From Cristatella mucedo (Eukaryota > Bryozoa > Phylactolaemata > Cristatellidae): DNA of 40,798 nt. Positions 20,301 through 31,027 of this stretch are shown here, piece after piece (within the stretch, counting starts at the first letter, position 1; each line of letters opens with the position of its first letter). Below the pieces are notes generated by a model that was given only the letters and a program-made list of their open reading frames with translations, searched no databases and was not told the DNA's origin. Position numbers and translations under genes: made by a program. The stretch spans positions 297,501 through 338,298 of the forward strand of contig WPIO01000208.1 of assembly GCA_009760855.2 (NCBI GenBank). Reading direction: 5' to 3'.

Positions 20301-20582
20301 CGTAGAGTGCTCATCAAGAGAAGACGCCATTTGCAACATGACATCCACATTTAATATATCAATTCTCGCTTCGAAAGCCGGTGGCTAATATTCCGCTGGC
20401 CGAGGACTACTGCGAAGGACCCGAAAACCACGATTTTAGCATATGGGTATTTTAGCCACCATGGAATCCCCTCTCAAGACGTGCGTCAACATCACATGGG
20501 TCCCGGACACGTGGGCCCCAGTCACGCGTGCCCCACGGAGCCCTTAGACTCAGTTATATATAAACTAAAGTTGGATTCTTTT

Positions 20583-20722
20583 GAATAGCACCCTAAGAGA
20601 ACTTAATCACTACTCAGGCGCTGGACATATGCGACTGGCTCGAGGCCACGACCTCGGCCATCAAATACATTCACCCTGACTTCGGTTGGGGTGAGCGCCT
20701 TAACCACTGGATCAAACCAGCG
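20583..20722 (-). mobile_element. tRNA-headed SINE, copy 3
   Basis: Same family as 1,137 and 11,078. On minus: an A-box-like TGGATCCAGTGGTTAAGG, changed by one or two bases, a damaged B-box region, then the LINE-like tail with GATTAAGTTCTCTTAGGG. It lies in the sequence that replaced exon D'. Confidence 0.68.
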
Positions 20723-20756
20723 AGGTTTTTGCCTCTGTACAGTACAAAGCCGTCTC

Positions 20757-21108
20757 TCCGTCTCTCTCTCTCTCTCTCTGTCACTCTGTGTCCCTGTGTC
20801 TCTCTGTCTCTCTGTCTCTGTGCCTCTATGTGTCAGTGTCTTCGTGTCTCTGTGTCTCTGTGACTCTGTGTCTCTGTGTCTCTGTGTCTCTGTGTCTCTG
20901 TGTCTGCCTCTGTAAAGCCGTCTCTCTGTCTTTCTCTCTCTCTGTCTCTGTGTCTCTGTCTCTGCCTCTGTCTCTGTGTCTCTGTCAGTCTCTGTCTCTG
21001 TCTCTGTCTCTGTGTCTCTCTGTCTCTCTGTCTCTGTGCCTCTATGTCTCTGTGTCTCTGTGTCTCTGTCTCTGTCTCTGTCTCTAGCTGTCACTGTCTC
21101 TCTCTTTT
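20757..21108. repeat. CT/CTGTGT microsatellite
   Basis: About 350 bp of TCTCTG and TGTCTC repeats, with a partial internal duplication (GTAAAGCCGTCTCTC occurs at both 20,744 and 20,912 in slightly different form). Confidence 0.93.
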
Positions 21109-21116
21109 CTCATCAA

Positions 21117-21165
21117 ATTTTAAACGATTGACGTTTGTCTGGCATGTTCTGATAAAGCTCACAAA
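21117..21165. repeat. 3' flank of receptor gene, second copy
   Basis: Near-exact match to 11,016-11,064, marking the right end of unit 2. Confidence 0.85.
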
Positions 21166-22496
21166 TGTCTCTCGAAAGCGAACGTCGGCTCTCATGCCGA
21201 TAGCTCCCTCGCGCTCAGAATGACACGTTTCCTCTATCTGCGTCGATACGTACGTCAGATAGAGGTGGAGCGTTTTTGTACTATCTATCCAAATTGTCAG
21301 ACTTGCTCCGAAATTGAAGCAACGCCTGATTGTAATGACGGCTGGAGCTTTGTTTCCTCGTTACAGACGGTTCCTTAGCAACGTTTTTCTGCCCTCACTG
21401 CACGGAAGAAAGAATCTCCGTAGGCAGACGGCCCTCGCACCAGCTCCCGGCACACTTCCTGCTATGCAAAGTGTCGCGCGAGCGCGAATAAATAATAAAG
21501 CGACGGGCTAATTTTGCGGCATCTCGCCGCCATGCTGCTCATTAGTGCACGCTGGACACGCCGAAGCGATCGGGTGGAGATAGGGAGGCGGTCGCTGAGC
21601 ACCAAAAGCCGCTGCACGACTCAGTTGTAGGAAGTCGCTCGTTCTGGAGCTCGCACAACAGTACTGTCTCACCACGACTCAAAAACAGGTATACAAATTA
21701 CATACAAACCCTGCGCAAACTGCTGAACGATCATGTTTATTACATATTGCTACCCTTGTGGACGAGTCACGTAGTGAATCGACGTAGCCAGAAGTAATAC
21801 GAGGTGATTGCGAGACCTTGACCTTTTCAGAGGCTGCAACTATCAATAGGAAAGCGGAGGCATCTGGCTACTTAGCAGCCTTTCAAGAGGTTTTTTAAAA
21901 CGGCGGTAGGGCCCGCTGGCCCCACTTTCTTACGGTTAAACGAGTAGCTAGCGACACAAATGTGCGTAGCAGCTCATGCTGCAGGAACTTGTCGGTCGCA
22001 CTAAATTCTCCAGATGATAGTTCCTGGATCTTTGCCCATGAGTTAGAGGCGCAATCCCCATGGCCCGGAATTGTGCGTTTGAGTCCAGTAGCGGGCAATT
22101 CTTTGTTGCTCAGTGGAAGCGCTGGCGATGGTCATTGCGGCTTTGCTGGCGCCACGTATGTACTTATAACTAGATATATACATATATATGTATACATATA
22201 TATATTATCGAGAAAAAGATTTTTTAACTAGTATATATATACATTAGCCGGCGGTGCCCGGTCCTGCCGGGGTCGAGCGTTGTACCAAGGCCACCTGGTT
22301 CAGGAACAAGGACCATATGGTTTCCGAGCCGGTAACGGCGTCGGAGACGCAGTGCCGCCTCAAAACCATTCTTTCCGCGCGTGGGATGCCGAGGTCGGTC
22401 AGATATACTGTAGGATATCAGGGGTTACGCAATTTCTGGTTCCTGATGCTTACAACTCAGGAACGACTAACTCATCGCGGTCGTAATTTGAACAAT
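21166..22496. other. No recognised gene
   Basis: Contains a 10-bp inverted repeat (21,231-21,240 with 21,256-21,265) and an AT-rich microsatellite at 22,160-22,245. A GC-richer patch at 22,250-22,490 is open in two plus frames (87 and 68 codons), but neither resembles a family I know. Confidence 0.5.
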
Positions 22497-22960
22497 TTAA
22501 GATGCCAACGTTGCTAAAATGTGAACTTGTATAGACAGGGATACCACATCCAAATTGGTCCATGCATTTACGTAATCCCGTCCTGACTTCTGTAACTCAC
22601 TGCTAACTGGTCTATTGGCCTGTGCACTGAGAGGCTTACAGCTGGTACAAAACTCTGCAGCTAGGCTTGTCTGTCGTGAGCGTCGCAGCTGCCATATCAC
22701 ACCACTTCTCAACAATCTGCACTGGTTCGCTGTCAAGCAACGCATCGACTTCAAGGTTTTATCGCTCACTTTCAGGTCCCTTCATTCTTTGGCTCCAGCC
22801 TACCTATCAGATATACTCCGCCACCAGGCTAAGCATCGTACCATCCACTTTTCGGATTCTAGCTGTTTAACCATAACTCATACAAATCTCAAATCCCTTG
22901 GAGACCACGATTTTAGTTCGTATGCTCCAAAAGCCTAGAACTCACTCCCGACTTGCGTCG
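22497..22960 (+). mobile_element. L2/CR1-type LINE, C-terminal fragment
   Basis: Plus-strand frame with the conserved post-RT segment of L2/CR1-like LINEs: LQLVQNSAARLVCRERRSCH, ITPLL, LHW, RIDFKVL, LAPAYLSDI. Stop codons upstream and after YAPKA show it is dead. Truncated at both ends. Confidence 0.8.
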
Positions 22961-23620
22961 CGTCAGCCGTGACGTCACAGCTCTCTTTCCAGCCCGAAGC
23001 ACAACCGACCGACTGACCAGTCATTCACCGAGCGTCGCCTCTCCTGCTGCCTTACTAGAGATTACGGCATAGCAGAGCTGTGGTAGCACTATCCTCATGA
23101 GGTCTACAGTCAGGAAGCAGCAGTCCTTATTTCCGACTGTTACTCGGGAAGTATTCGCGTGTACCCACTAACAGTTTCATGGTGTTCATTTCAGGTCGCA
23201 GTTTCCTGATGTCAGAAACCTGTTCCTGAGTTTCCCTGATTTAGGGAATGGACGACTCACTCTGCTCTGGATAGCTAATTCCTTCTGTTCATGCTGCGTT
23301 GATTGGCTCAGTGAAGTGCATTGGTCCTACTTGTTCTTCGCTGGTGGTGACTATGGTGAAGTCATGCTTATCCATTTGACGGGCCCAACGCCATAGACGG
23401 CCACCGGCTCGATCTGCTTTCTTCTAAATCAGCATTCAATTTATTGACTGTTTAGTGGTCTACGTAAAGAAGAAAGTGTCTGATGGTAATAACGGTTGGT
23501 TAGTTTCGACCACCTCTAACACTGCTAGACGCTCACACTTTGCAGCGAGTACTTTGCTTTCTCTTTTTTGAGCTTCCGTCCGTCAAAAGCAGCAGGTTGC
23601 TGTCTATCTTGTACTCAAGG
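22961..23620. other. No recognised gene
   Basis: Unique-looking sequence without a supported exon or repeat. Confidence 0.45.
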
Positions 23621-23649
23621 TCTAGTCTAGTCTAGTCTAGTCTAGTCTG
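23621..23649. repeat. TCTAG pentamer repeat
   Basis: Five TCTAG units plus a partial one, next to the LINE fragment at 23,663. Confidence 0.9.
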
Positions 23650-23662
23650 ATCAAGGTCTAGT

Positions 23663-24237
23663 CTGGTCAAGTCAGGGGATGTCGTGACGCAAGTAGAGGG
23701 TGAGTTCCGGGCTTAGGGAGTATACTACTAAATGCACGGTCTCCAAAGGATTTAAGGTGTGTACGAGGTATAGATAAATAGTTGTTTCCGAGAAGCGGGT
23801 GGTACGATGCTTGGCCTGGTAGGGGATTAGATCTGATAGCTAGGCTGTAGCCGAAGAATGTAGGGACCTAAAAGTTAGTGACAAAACCTTGAAGTCGAGC
23901 CGTTGCCTGACTGGTAGCCAGTGCAGGTCGGCGAGAAGAGGTGTGATGTGGCAACTGCGACGCCCACGACAGACAAGCCTAGCTGCAGGGTTTTGCGCCA
24001 GCTGTAAGCGCCTGATTGCACTCGCCGATAGGCCAGTAAGCAGTGAGTTAGAGAACTCAAGACGGGATGTCACAAATGCACGGACCAGCTTAGATGTGGT
24101 AGCCCTATCTAAACACGCCTGAATGTTATCAATGTTATGTAGCTGAAAGTAGGAAGACTTGATTGTGGAGCTGATTTGGTAGTCTAACGAAAGGTCACTT
24201 TGGAGTATGACACCTAGACTCCATTTAGATTCAACAG
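23663..24237 (-). mobile_element. L2/CR1-type LINE, C-terminal fragment
   Basis: Aligns with 29,360-29,940 on the same strand. The minus translation contains LQLAQNPAARLVCRGRRSCH, ITPLLADLHWLPVRQRLDFK and the FRSLHS segment. Orientation is opposite to the fragment at 22,497. Confidence 0.8.
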
Positions 24238-25020
24238 GGGATATCTTCCAGATAATGAAGCCAGAGCAAAGATCAGCAAGGTCATGAGAAGGATTACTAG
24301 GTTAGGAGAGAACCGGGAAGCAATGAACCAGATGGTCGATCGTGGACACCTGTATTTTGGATTGTGCATTTGTGATTAAAGATTATTTTTTACAGAAGCT
24401 AAGCTTAGCCTTATCAAGGACTGATTGCTATGATCTACAGTACGTCTTCTCGTGTTGCTGTAGATTAGTTGCTGTAGACTGTCAGTCCTGATCTTGTGCA
24501 TGCTATATCAAGCTTGCAAACTTATTAGAACTATTAAGTCCGCAGTAAACTACTGGCGGTCCGGGCGAGAGCGAGCGAACTGGGCGCTTAGTCAGAGCTG
24601 CAAACTCGTAGAGCATGTCAGCTAGTGTTGTGCTGTAGCAGTCTATCAATGGTGACATGTCGGAAGGGGATTGAGCAGTCGGGAAGAAGAAGATATTTTC
24701 TCGGTGACAGCATCCATGCCAAGGGTTTTGATCTGCCAAGACATCTTTTTACTTGAGCGAGATGGTTGGTTGCTTTCGGTCAAGGTCCGGGGAAAACAGC
24801 GTACTGACAAGCCCCGTGTGATGCCTAGCTCAAGATGGTTTGGGTGCATAAGACTATACTAAGACTATACAAGACTATGCATAAGACTAACTCTCAGGGC
24901 TGGCCTGAGGTTGGGGCGGGGGTTTATAAGGCCTCGGCAAAAGCAGCGAGATATTTGGGACATATTTCGGATTTCGCAAGTCTTGCAACTCTTCAGGTTG
25001 CTCAACGAATCTTTTCGTTT
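24238..25020. other. No recognised gene
   Basis: No supported exon. A short AAGACTAT repeat (five degenerate units) lies at 24,850-24,890. Confidence 0.45.
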
Positions 25021-25134
25021 AGCGAGTGCACACAGCTGCCCGCCGCCTCGTCCACCGCGTCTCGATAGCGTCGCTGGTCGCATACCTCACAATCTTCGCC
25101 TCGATAGATCAGCTGCGACGGTTTCCGGGCGACA
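25021..25134 (+). pseudogene. Remnant of receptor seven-helix exon (helix 1)
   Basis: Aligns with 10,051-10,172 of exon D: shared GTGCACACAGCTGCC, TAGCGTCGCTG and the GATAGATCAGCTGCGACGGT segment through CCGGGCGACAT. It is about 85% identical by eye with a 10-bp deletion that breaks the frame. It covers the end of the ectodomain, helix 1 and the first inner loop. The right edge abuts LINE RT sequence at 25,137. Confidence 0.8.
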
Positions 25135-25136
25135 TC

Positions 25137-25637
25137 GACATCCTATCTCAGGGGCAGACTCCAGAGTATTGACGTGAATGGACGAAGAACATCCGCGGTA
25201 CCTCTGAAATATGGGGTACCTCAGGGCTCCGTGCTAGGTCCGGTTCTTTTCAGGGCTTATACTCTCCCTCTTGCTGATGTGATTGCCAAGCACAATCTAG
25301 GCTTTTATTTCTATGCGGATGACACTCAGTTGTACTTTTGCTTTGATCCCTCCCAGCCTTTGAGCACCTCGCATTCTCTCAACTCACTTGCTGCATGTTT
25401 TGATGACATCCGCACATGGGTGGCAGCAAACTTTCTAAAACTAAACGATGATAAAACTAACTTCCTTGTTAGGGGCAAACCCAGTGTGGTTCAGAAATTG
25501 GAACGGCTGACGCTCAAAATTGGCTCTGCCAGCATATCTCCCGTTGAATCAGCTCGAAATCTAGGTGTCATGTTCCAAAGTGACCTCTTGTTAGAGATCA
25601 CATCAGCTCCACAATCAAGTCTGCCTACTCTAGTCTG
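25137..25637 (+). mobile_element. LINE reverse transcriptase fragment
   Basis: The plus frame carries YGVPQGSVLGPVLF (25,210-25,251) and the catalytic FYADDTQLY motif (YADD at 25,312-25,323), then FLKLNDDKT, which are motifs of an L2/CR1-type RT. A 1-bp deletion near 25,590 shifts the frame; the expected DHISSTIKSAYSSL continues in the neighbouring frame up to the junction. Catalytic residues are intact, but both ends are missing. Confidence 0.82.
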
Positions 25638-25638
25638 C

Positions 25639-26215
25639 CGGAACAACAGCTCAGCTCACAATTTTGGGCGCTGCCCGGCACGGGACCGCCGTTGCAATAA
25701 CTGCCAGAAGTTTAGCCACTACGCAGAACGTTGCAAGTCACACGGTAGACGTGAGGCTAAAGTAAGAGATGCCGTGGCTAAATCCTATGATGAGAATTAT
25801 TCCGTGGATGCCGTTGCAATGCCTGTGGCTGTGGAGTGCCAGTCTCTAAGCACATTATTACCCTGGCAAGTGTATTCGCTCGAGTATGGAATGACCGTTC
25901 AGTTTAAAATAGATAATGGCGCTGACCTAACCGTCATTACGTAAGACGCTTGTGTTCGACTACTACAACTACCTCGTCTCGGGCCTAAAGTTGCCAAACT
26001 ATACAATTACGGCAGCCACCTTTCCTGTAACTGTACCTTTCAATTGAGCATAAAGCGGAAAGGAACGATTTATCTGCTGCCAGTCTACGCAGTCGCTGGG
26101 GCTGCGTAGACTGGCAGCAATCTCCGAAGCCATCAAGTCTCTCTGTGCATGGAACTGATTAAACACAGCTTAGAGGATACTATAATTCTCGAGATCCGAT
26201 GTTTGGAGTGCTCTG
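25639..26215 (+). mobile_element. Gypsy-like retrotransposon fragment: gag zinc knuckle and protease
   Basis: Begins with a broken knuckle (HNFGRCPA), then a complete CX2CX4HX4C knuckle at 25,693-25,734 in which the usual Gly before His is Ser. It continues to a protease start reading FKIDNGAD, where the catalytic DTG is DNG (25,912-25,920). A stop follows at once. Further protease-like text (LYNYGS, PVYAV, LLSRRASEAI) is seen to about 26,170 across a stop and an inverted-repeat insertion. Inactive. The family resemblance is to Gypsy-type elements with a pol gag-knuckle/protease order. Confidence 0.7.
26075..26119. repeat. Perfect 18-bp inverted repeat
   Basis: Arms 26,075-26,092 and 26,102-26,119 around a 9-nt loop. 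It interrupts the Gypsy protease frame and probably arose after the element died. Confidence 0.93.
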
Positions 26216-26399
26216 ATTAATGTATTGACAACCGGTGAAGATTTGTCCTAAACCAGATGCAGAACCATATATAATGTAATATATCTCCGTCTGTAACTCC
26301 ATAAAGCCATAAAGACTATGTGCATGTCAGCAGAGTTTTGCATAGTGCACTCACAGCCTAAGCGGGGCTTTCGGTACGCATTAGGCAGCCAACAGACTT

Positions 26400-28200
26400 T
26401 GTCTCACACAACAAAGAGAAAGTGGGAAGCTTCGCAGTCAGGACAGCAGTTGAGGTAGTGAGTAGCATAGAAGTAGCGGCTTAGGACCACTGAAAAGGAT
26501 GAGCCATAGATGGCAGTAGGAGAGTAGTTGTCATTGGGTAAGAATTGTGGAAGCGAATTCCACAGTCTAGGACCTGCAGAGCTAAAGCTTCTGTTGCCAA
26601 CAGTCTTTAAGCGGAGGAATGAAACAGCTAATTTATTGTCCACACAGGACCTGAGGGCGCGAAGAGGCTAAATCCGGTGCAGTAGTTCAGCTAAGTACGA
26701 AGGAGCCAAGCCGTGGCGGGGCCTCGTGGGTCAGCGTAAGAACTTTGCTCTGTATCCGTTGCTCAACCGGCATCCATCCTTGCTCATTTAACAAAGAAGA
26801 GACGTGCTCAAACCTCTGGGACTTGAAGACTTGTCTTGCAGCCACATTCATGGTCAGCTGCAGTGGCCTGGTTGCTTTCTTTGGCAGCCCAGCCAAAATG
26901 GAGTTACAATAATCGAGCCGAGACAGAACTAAAGAGCTAGTTACATTGTTTGCGAGCCACTGTGGAACACAGCTCCTAATCTTAAGGATAGGACGCGATG
27001 GCAAGCTGTAGAAGCAGTGGAACACAGCTCCTAATCTTGGATAGGGATCGGACGCGATGGCTGGCCGTAGAGGCAGTCTTCTAGATGAAGGTTTTAAAAT
27101 TGAGGTCGAAAGAAGTCTGAGCTGTCGAAAACAACAACTAAATTTCGAGCACGTGGTCACGATGGCCGCACGACGGCATCGCCTATTAGAAGAGCAAAGC
27201 CTTTTAATCCAGCCACCACGCGCTCAGGGTTTCGAAGAGCAGCAGTTCGGTTTTATCGACATTTAGTTTCAAGAAGTTTTCCGACATCTAGGATTGAATT
27301 TCGGCAAGGCAAGCATCATGTTTCTCAGTTGCTGCAGCAGATTCCGACGTTATGAATGACAAATACAGCTGAGTATCGGCAGCATAAAAGGATATGCTAT
27401 TCCGTGGGCCTTAATAATCTTTTCCCAGAGGTTGAGTATAAATGGAGAACAGCGAGGGACCGAGTATGGACCCTTGACGGACTCCACAGGTGACCCGTCT
27501 CGTGTGTGAGAAATGACCCCCACACGACACGGATTAAATGAGATCAGACAAGTACGATTTAAACCACGCCAGTGCTTCGTCTGCCAGACCGATCGTTGTT
27601 CTCAATCGTTCAAGCAGAACCTCGTGATCAATGGTGTCGAAGGCAGCTGAAAGATCTAGCAGAGCCAGGTAAGTGGCATTGTCGTCGTCGTTGCCACGTA
27701 GAATGTCATTGTTAACACGGAGGAGAGCAGTTTCAGTGGAGTGCTCTCGAACCCTGATTGAAATGTTTCCTACATTTCATTCTTTTAAATATGTTCAACC
27801 AGCTGCTTAGCAACAATTGTTTCAAGAATCTTTGAAAAGAAAGGAAGAAGGGAAACTGGGCGATAGTTTGCGAGGACCTCTGTTTCTAATCCAAGCTTTT
27901 TAAGTATGGGTCTAACGAGTGCCGATTTGAAGGACTTGGGGCGACCCCTTTTCCGAAAGAAGCATTAAAAATCTCTGTTATGGCAGGACTAAGTTGGTTT
28001 GCAAGTGAAGACCACAGAGATGATGGTGTAGGGTCTTCAGGAGACGAGCTCTTTTTGCTAGACCTTATTAAGGTAGCCACATCGCATGCAGAAACCTCGG
28101 AAAACCCTTTAAGGAAAGTCAAAGTTTGTGATTCCGTAACTGCTTTAGTCGCCTTACTGCATACGCGTAGCTCGCCGATCAAGAATACCGCTTCCAAAGC
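26400..28200 (-). mobile_element. L2/CR1-type LINE, second family, degenerate RT to C-terminus
   Basis: On minus, in order: a linker (SPEDPTPSSLWSSL) at about 28,080; [14 protein letters not shown] near 27,840; LLDLSAAFDTIDHEVLL (27,624-27,660); GVRQGSILGP (27,456-27,485); YAAD in place of the catalytic YADD (27,375-27,386); FLKLNVDKT; LVLSRLDYCNSILAGLP (about 26,930-26,880); and a C-terminal NRSFSSAGPRLWNSLPQFL near 26,560. Several stops and frameshifts. A short tandem duplication of about 55 bp lies at 26,962-27,040. The endonuclease is absent, so it is 5'-truncated. Confidence 0.85.
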
Positions 28201-28268
28201 TAGCCGCTGCGTTCAATCCACAGATTAGGGACTGACTACCACTTCGGCTGTCTACAGATCTCACTAGC

Positions 28269-28489
28269 TACATTGTTCTGCCTTGGCTGGAATTCGTAAA
28301 TAAATAAATAAATTCTTGCTGATTAAACAGCCTCTTTTGTATAGCGACAGAAGAGCCTTTACGGCTATCACCACCGCTTGCAGTGGCGATAAAGGATCGC
28401 CCCACCGCAGGAATCGAACCCACGACCTCGGGACCGAGGCGTGAAAGCAACCGCCTTACCCAGTGTGCCATCACGGCTGTATTTCCCTT
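28269..28489 (-). mobile_element. tRNA-headed SINE, second family, intact Pol III boxes
   Basis: On minus: A box TGGCACACTGGG, then a perfect consensus B box GGTTCGATTCC. A body hairpin (GGCGAT..ATCGCC) and a tail with AAAGAGGCTGTTTAATCAG end in ATTT repeats. An 8-bp CCAGCCAA lies on both sides and may be the target duplication. The tail is also found at 7,362 and 17,602 without the head. Confidence 0.75.
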
Positions 28490-28515
28490 TTGGCTGGGCT
28501 ACTGAAAAATCCATA

Positions 28516-28612
28516 AAGTGTAAGCAGCTGGTAATGAATATGGCTTTAAGGCTGATCAATAAATCTAAGAGGTCCAGGCATGTGTCTCCCTTGCTGGAAG
28601 AGCTGCGATGGC
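28516..28612 (+). mobile_element. LINE C-terminal fragment
   Basis: Plus translation KQLVMNMALRLINKSKRSRH followed by VSPLLEELRWL, the same segment as in the LINEs above but a third sequence type. About 97 bp. Confidence 0.6.
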
Positions 28613-29057
28613 TCGGGGTTGTGTTGTGTGCCCCGGCGGCTTCTGCTGCGGTAATTAGCCAATCGCCTGACACGAATGCACATGCCTCACGTGTGGCCAA
28701 TAGTTAAGCAATTGAAGCAGCGCGCTGCGTTGGGCCACTAATGCAGGTAATATTTCGTGTCGTCTGCTACGATTGATTGGGCTCCCACATATGTGCCCGT
28801 TGGCAGTAATAAAGGAGAGTCGCGTTTACCGCGAAAGTGCGCCCGCTGTGTCTCCGTGAGACTCCCACAAGAACAGCCGCCGCCGGAATCATTGTCATAC
28901 AACAGCTGACCAACGGATTCAGAGCCAAAGTCTTGCTCTCACTTACAAGGCTCGCCATTGCTTAGCTCCTTTATTTACTTTGCTGAGCTGCAGCACTACT
29001 TTCAGCCTCCTCGCACCCTCAGATGGTATACCTCCACAATTCTTACGCAACGACGTC
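28613..29057. other. No recognised gene; possible LTR-like segment
   Basis: Holds CCAAT-like motifs, an AATAAA at about 28,808 and a CCCACA end near 28,870 that would suit an LTR, but I find no matching terminal repeat or target duplication. Confidence 0.25.
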
Positions 29058-29060
29058 TAT

Positions 29061-29085
29061 TATAAATAATAATAATAATAATATT
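29061..29085. repeat. AAT microsatellite (LINE tail)
   Basis: ATAATAATA run directly at the 3' terminus of the minus-strand LINE at 29,068-29,942; such tails are normal for L2-type LINEs. Confidence 0.9.
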
Positions 29086-29942
29086 GCACTTGATAAAGCG
29101 CACTCAGAGAACTTAATCTCTTTCTAGGCGCTTTACATTTGCTGCAAAGTGATACGCAATAGAATAGTAAGTAAAATCATGCTTGAAAAACAAACAAAAT
29201 GAATAACATGGTTAGGGGTTACATGCACTGGGTCAGCATGCAAATGTGGTAAGTGGCAGCATGAACAGTGTCAGCACGCATAAGCACATCGAGGACAAAT
29301 CACAAGGACCCACTAAATGCTGTCCTAAATAGGTATGTTTTTAAGTTTCTTTTAAATGTGGTCAGGTCAGGGGATGTTCTGATGCAGGTCGGGAGGGTGT
29401 TCCAGGCTGTGGGAGCATACGAGCTAAATGCACGGTCTCCAAAGGATTTAAGGTTTGTACGAGGTATTTCTAGACTGTTGGATTCCGAAAAGCGAGTGAT
29501 ACGATGCTTTGCCTGATGGGGTAGTATATCTGAAAGATAGGCTGGAGCCATAGAATGAAGAGACCTAAAAGTGAGCGACAAAACCTTGAAGTCAATCCGT
29601 TGCTTGACTAGTAACCAGTGCAGGTCGGCGAGAAGTGGAGTAATGTGGCAACTGCGACGCTCACGACAGACAAGCCTAGCTGCAGAGTTTTGCACCAGCT
29701 GCAATCGCCTGATCGCACATGCTGGTAGGCCAGTAAGCAGTGAGTTGCAGAAGTCGAGACGAGATGTCACGAATGCATGGACCAACTTGGACGTGGTATC
29801 CTTATCTAAACAAGCCCTAATTTTAGCAATGTTATGAAGCTGAAAATAAGCTGATTTGACTGTGGAGCTGATGTGGTCGTCTAACGAGAGGTCGCTTTGG
29901 AATATGACACCTAGATTTCGAGCTGATGCAACTGGAGATTAT
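29068..29942 (-). mobile_element. L2/CR1-type LINE, best 3' copy
   Basis: Minus frame of about 160 codons: SRLDFCNSLLTGLPACAIRR, LQLVQNSAARLVCRERRSCH, ITPLLADLHWLLVKQRIDFK, MAPAYLSDILPHQAKHR, GDRAFSSYAPTAWNTLP, ending TYLFRTAFSGSL near 29,303. Then comes a 3' UTR of about 230 bp with the AGCGCCTAGAAAGAGATTAA segment and AAT tail. The 5' truncation is near 29,942. This is the youngest-looking copy and the reference for the other fragments. Confidence 0.87.
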
Positions 29943-31027
29943 TATTCTGCCGCCCACTGCCGCTCATTCTTCCCAGCTGTCCTGAGCTGTTGCTTTCATG
30001 CCACTCCTTCGACTACGGTCCGGACTCAGCTATGCTTCTTGCTTTCTCTCTGTTCGGTGAGATGGAAGCTACCGAATGCATATCGAAAGCAGCTTAGACT
30101 TTGAGTTCGCTATAGAAAACTTTCTTGCCTAACATCCACTTATTCCTGGTGGCTTTATGGAGTTACCGAGGGAGATTCATTGCGTTATATTGAACTTCAC
30201 CAAAAGGTGTACAAAAGATCTCCACCTGGAGAGCCGCAAATAGGCCTTAACCTCAGACCTTCGTGGAACTCCACCAGTGATTTTTCCTTTTAATAAGTTG
30301 CTCAGCGTTTCCAAGTGAATAATTTGCAGAATTCAAACTCTTTTGACTAGCAATACTGCAGCATTAAAGTGAATAAAAAAGAAGCCCTGGAATTCCCCTG
30401 CATCCGGGTCTGGACAGGGATGTAGTCTTCGAACCTGAATTGATGGGCGTCAGACCTGCACCTCTGTAATTGTCGCTCAAGTCAGCGCTTCATGCAGTGT
30501 AGTTTATAAAAATTCTTAGCTAACTGTAATGTGACTCTTTGCTACCGTGCGCCGACAGCTTTCAGGGTAAAACGTTCGCTAAGAGCGTATCCTAAGGTTT
30601 GAGATTACGACATCAATGCTTGTCGCAAGATCGTCAGCAGAGTCTGGATGAAATGGTTTCAGCAACCGCTGAAACTATAATGTCTTTTAGAAAACGTTAT
30701 ATTGTCTTCAAATAGTCACGTGACACACAGATCGACGAATGCATGGGCGCCGCCGCCGCGGCCTCCTCGGAGCAGCGCAGCGAGCTGCGATCGCTGCTCC
30801 GTGAGGAGGCGTGAGGCACGTGCGCCCAGACGCTGGCGCGAACGTTCCCCACGCCGCGGCGGAGCCACTTTCGGGCGCGTCCGGGCGAGTCAGACAGCTC
30901 TGAGGCTAGCAAAATCTGCCTGCGTTCGCTTCCGGTCTGCTAGTCCTTCTCCGAAGTGACTCTCCCAATCCGCTCCGGACGCTGAGACCTTGCTCGCGGC
31001 CGATCTGAGGCTGGAGTTAGCATCCCG
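29943..31027. other. No recognised gene
   Basis: One ATG-less plus frame at 30,105-30,293 (about 62 codons, TEGDSLRYIELHQKVY) is not recognised. The stretch 30,730-31,000 is GC-rich with open frames on both strands and may be 3' UTR or a CpG-rich patch next to the minus-strand EF-hand gene. Confidence 0.4.

Noticed and set aside
25174-25944. Genuine RT-zinc knuckle-protease fusion gene
   Set aside because: The LINE part is frameshifted before the junction, both parts are truncated, the protease has DNG instead of DTG and a stop follows immediately.
28269-28489. Functional tRNA gene
   Set aside because: The boxes are good but the clover-leaf is not closed and the body and ATTT tail fit a SINE.
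28619-28876. Second solo LTR
   Set aside because: It has AATAAA and a CCCACA end, but no matching terminal inverted repeat or target duplication could be found.
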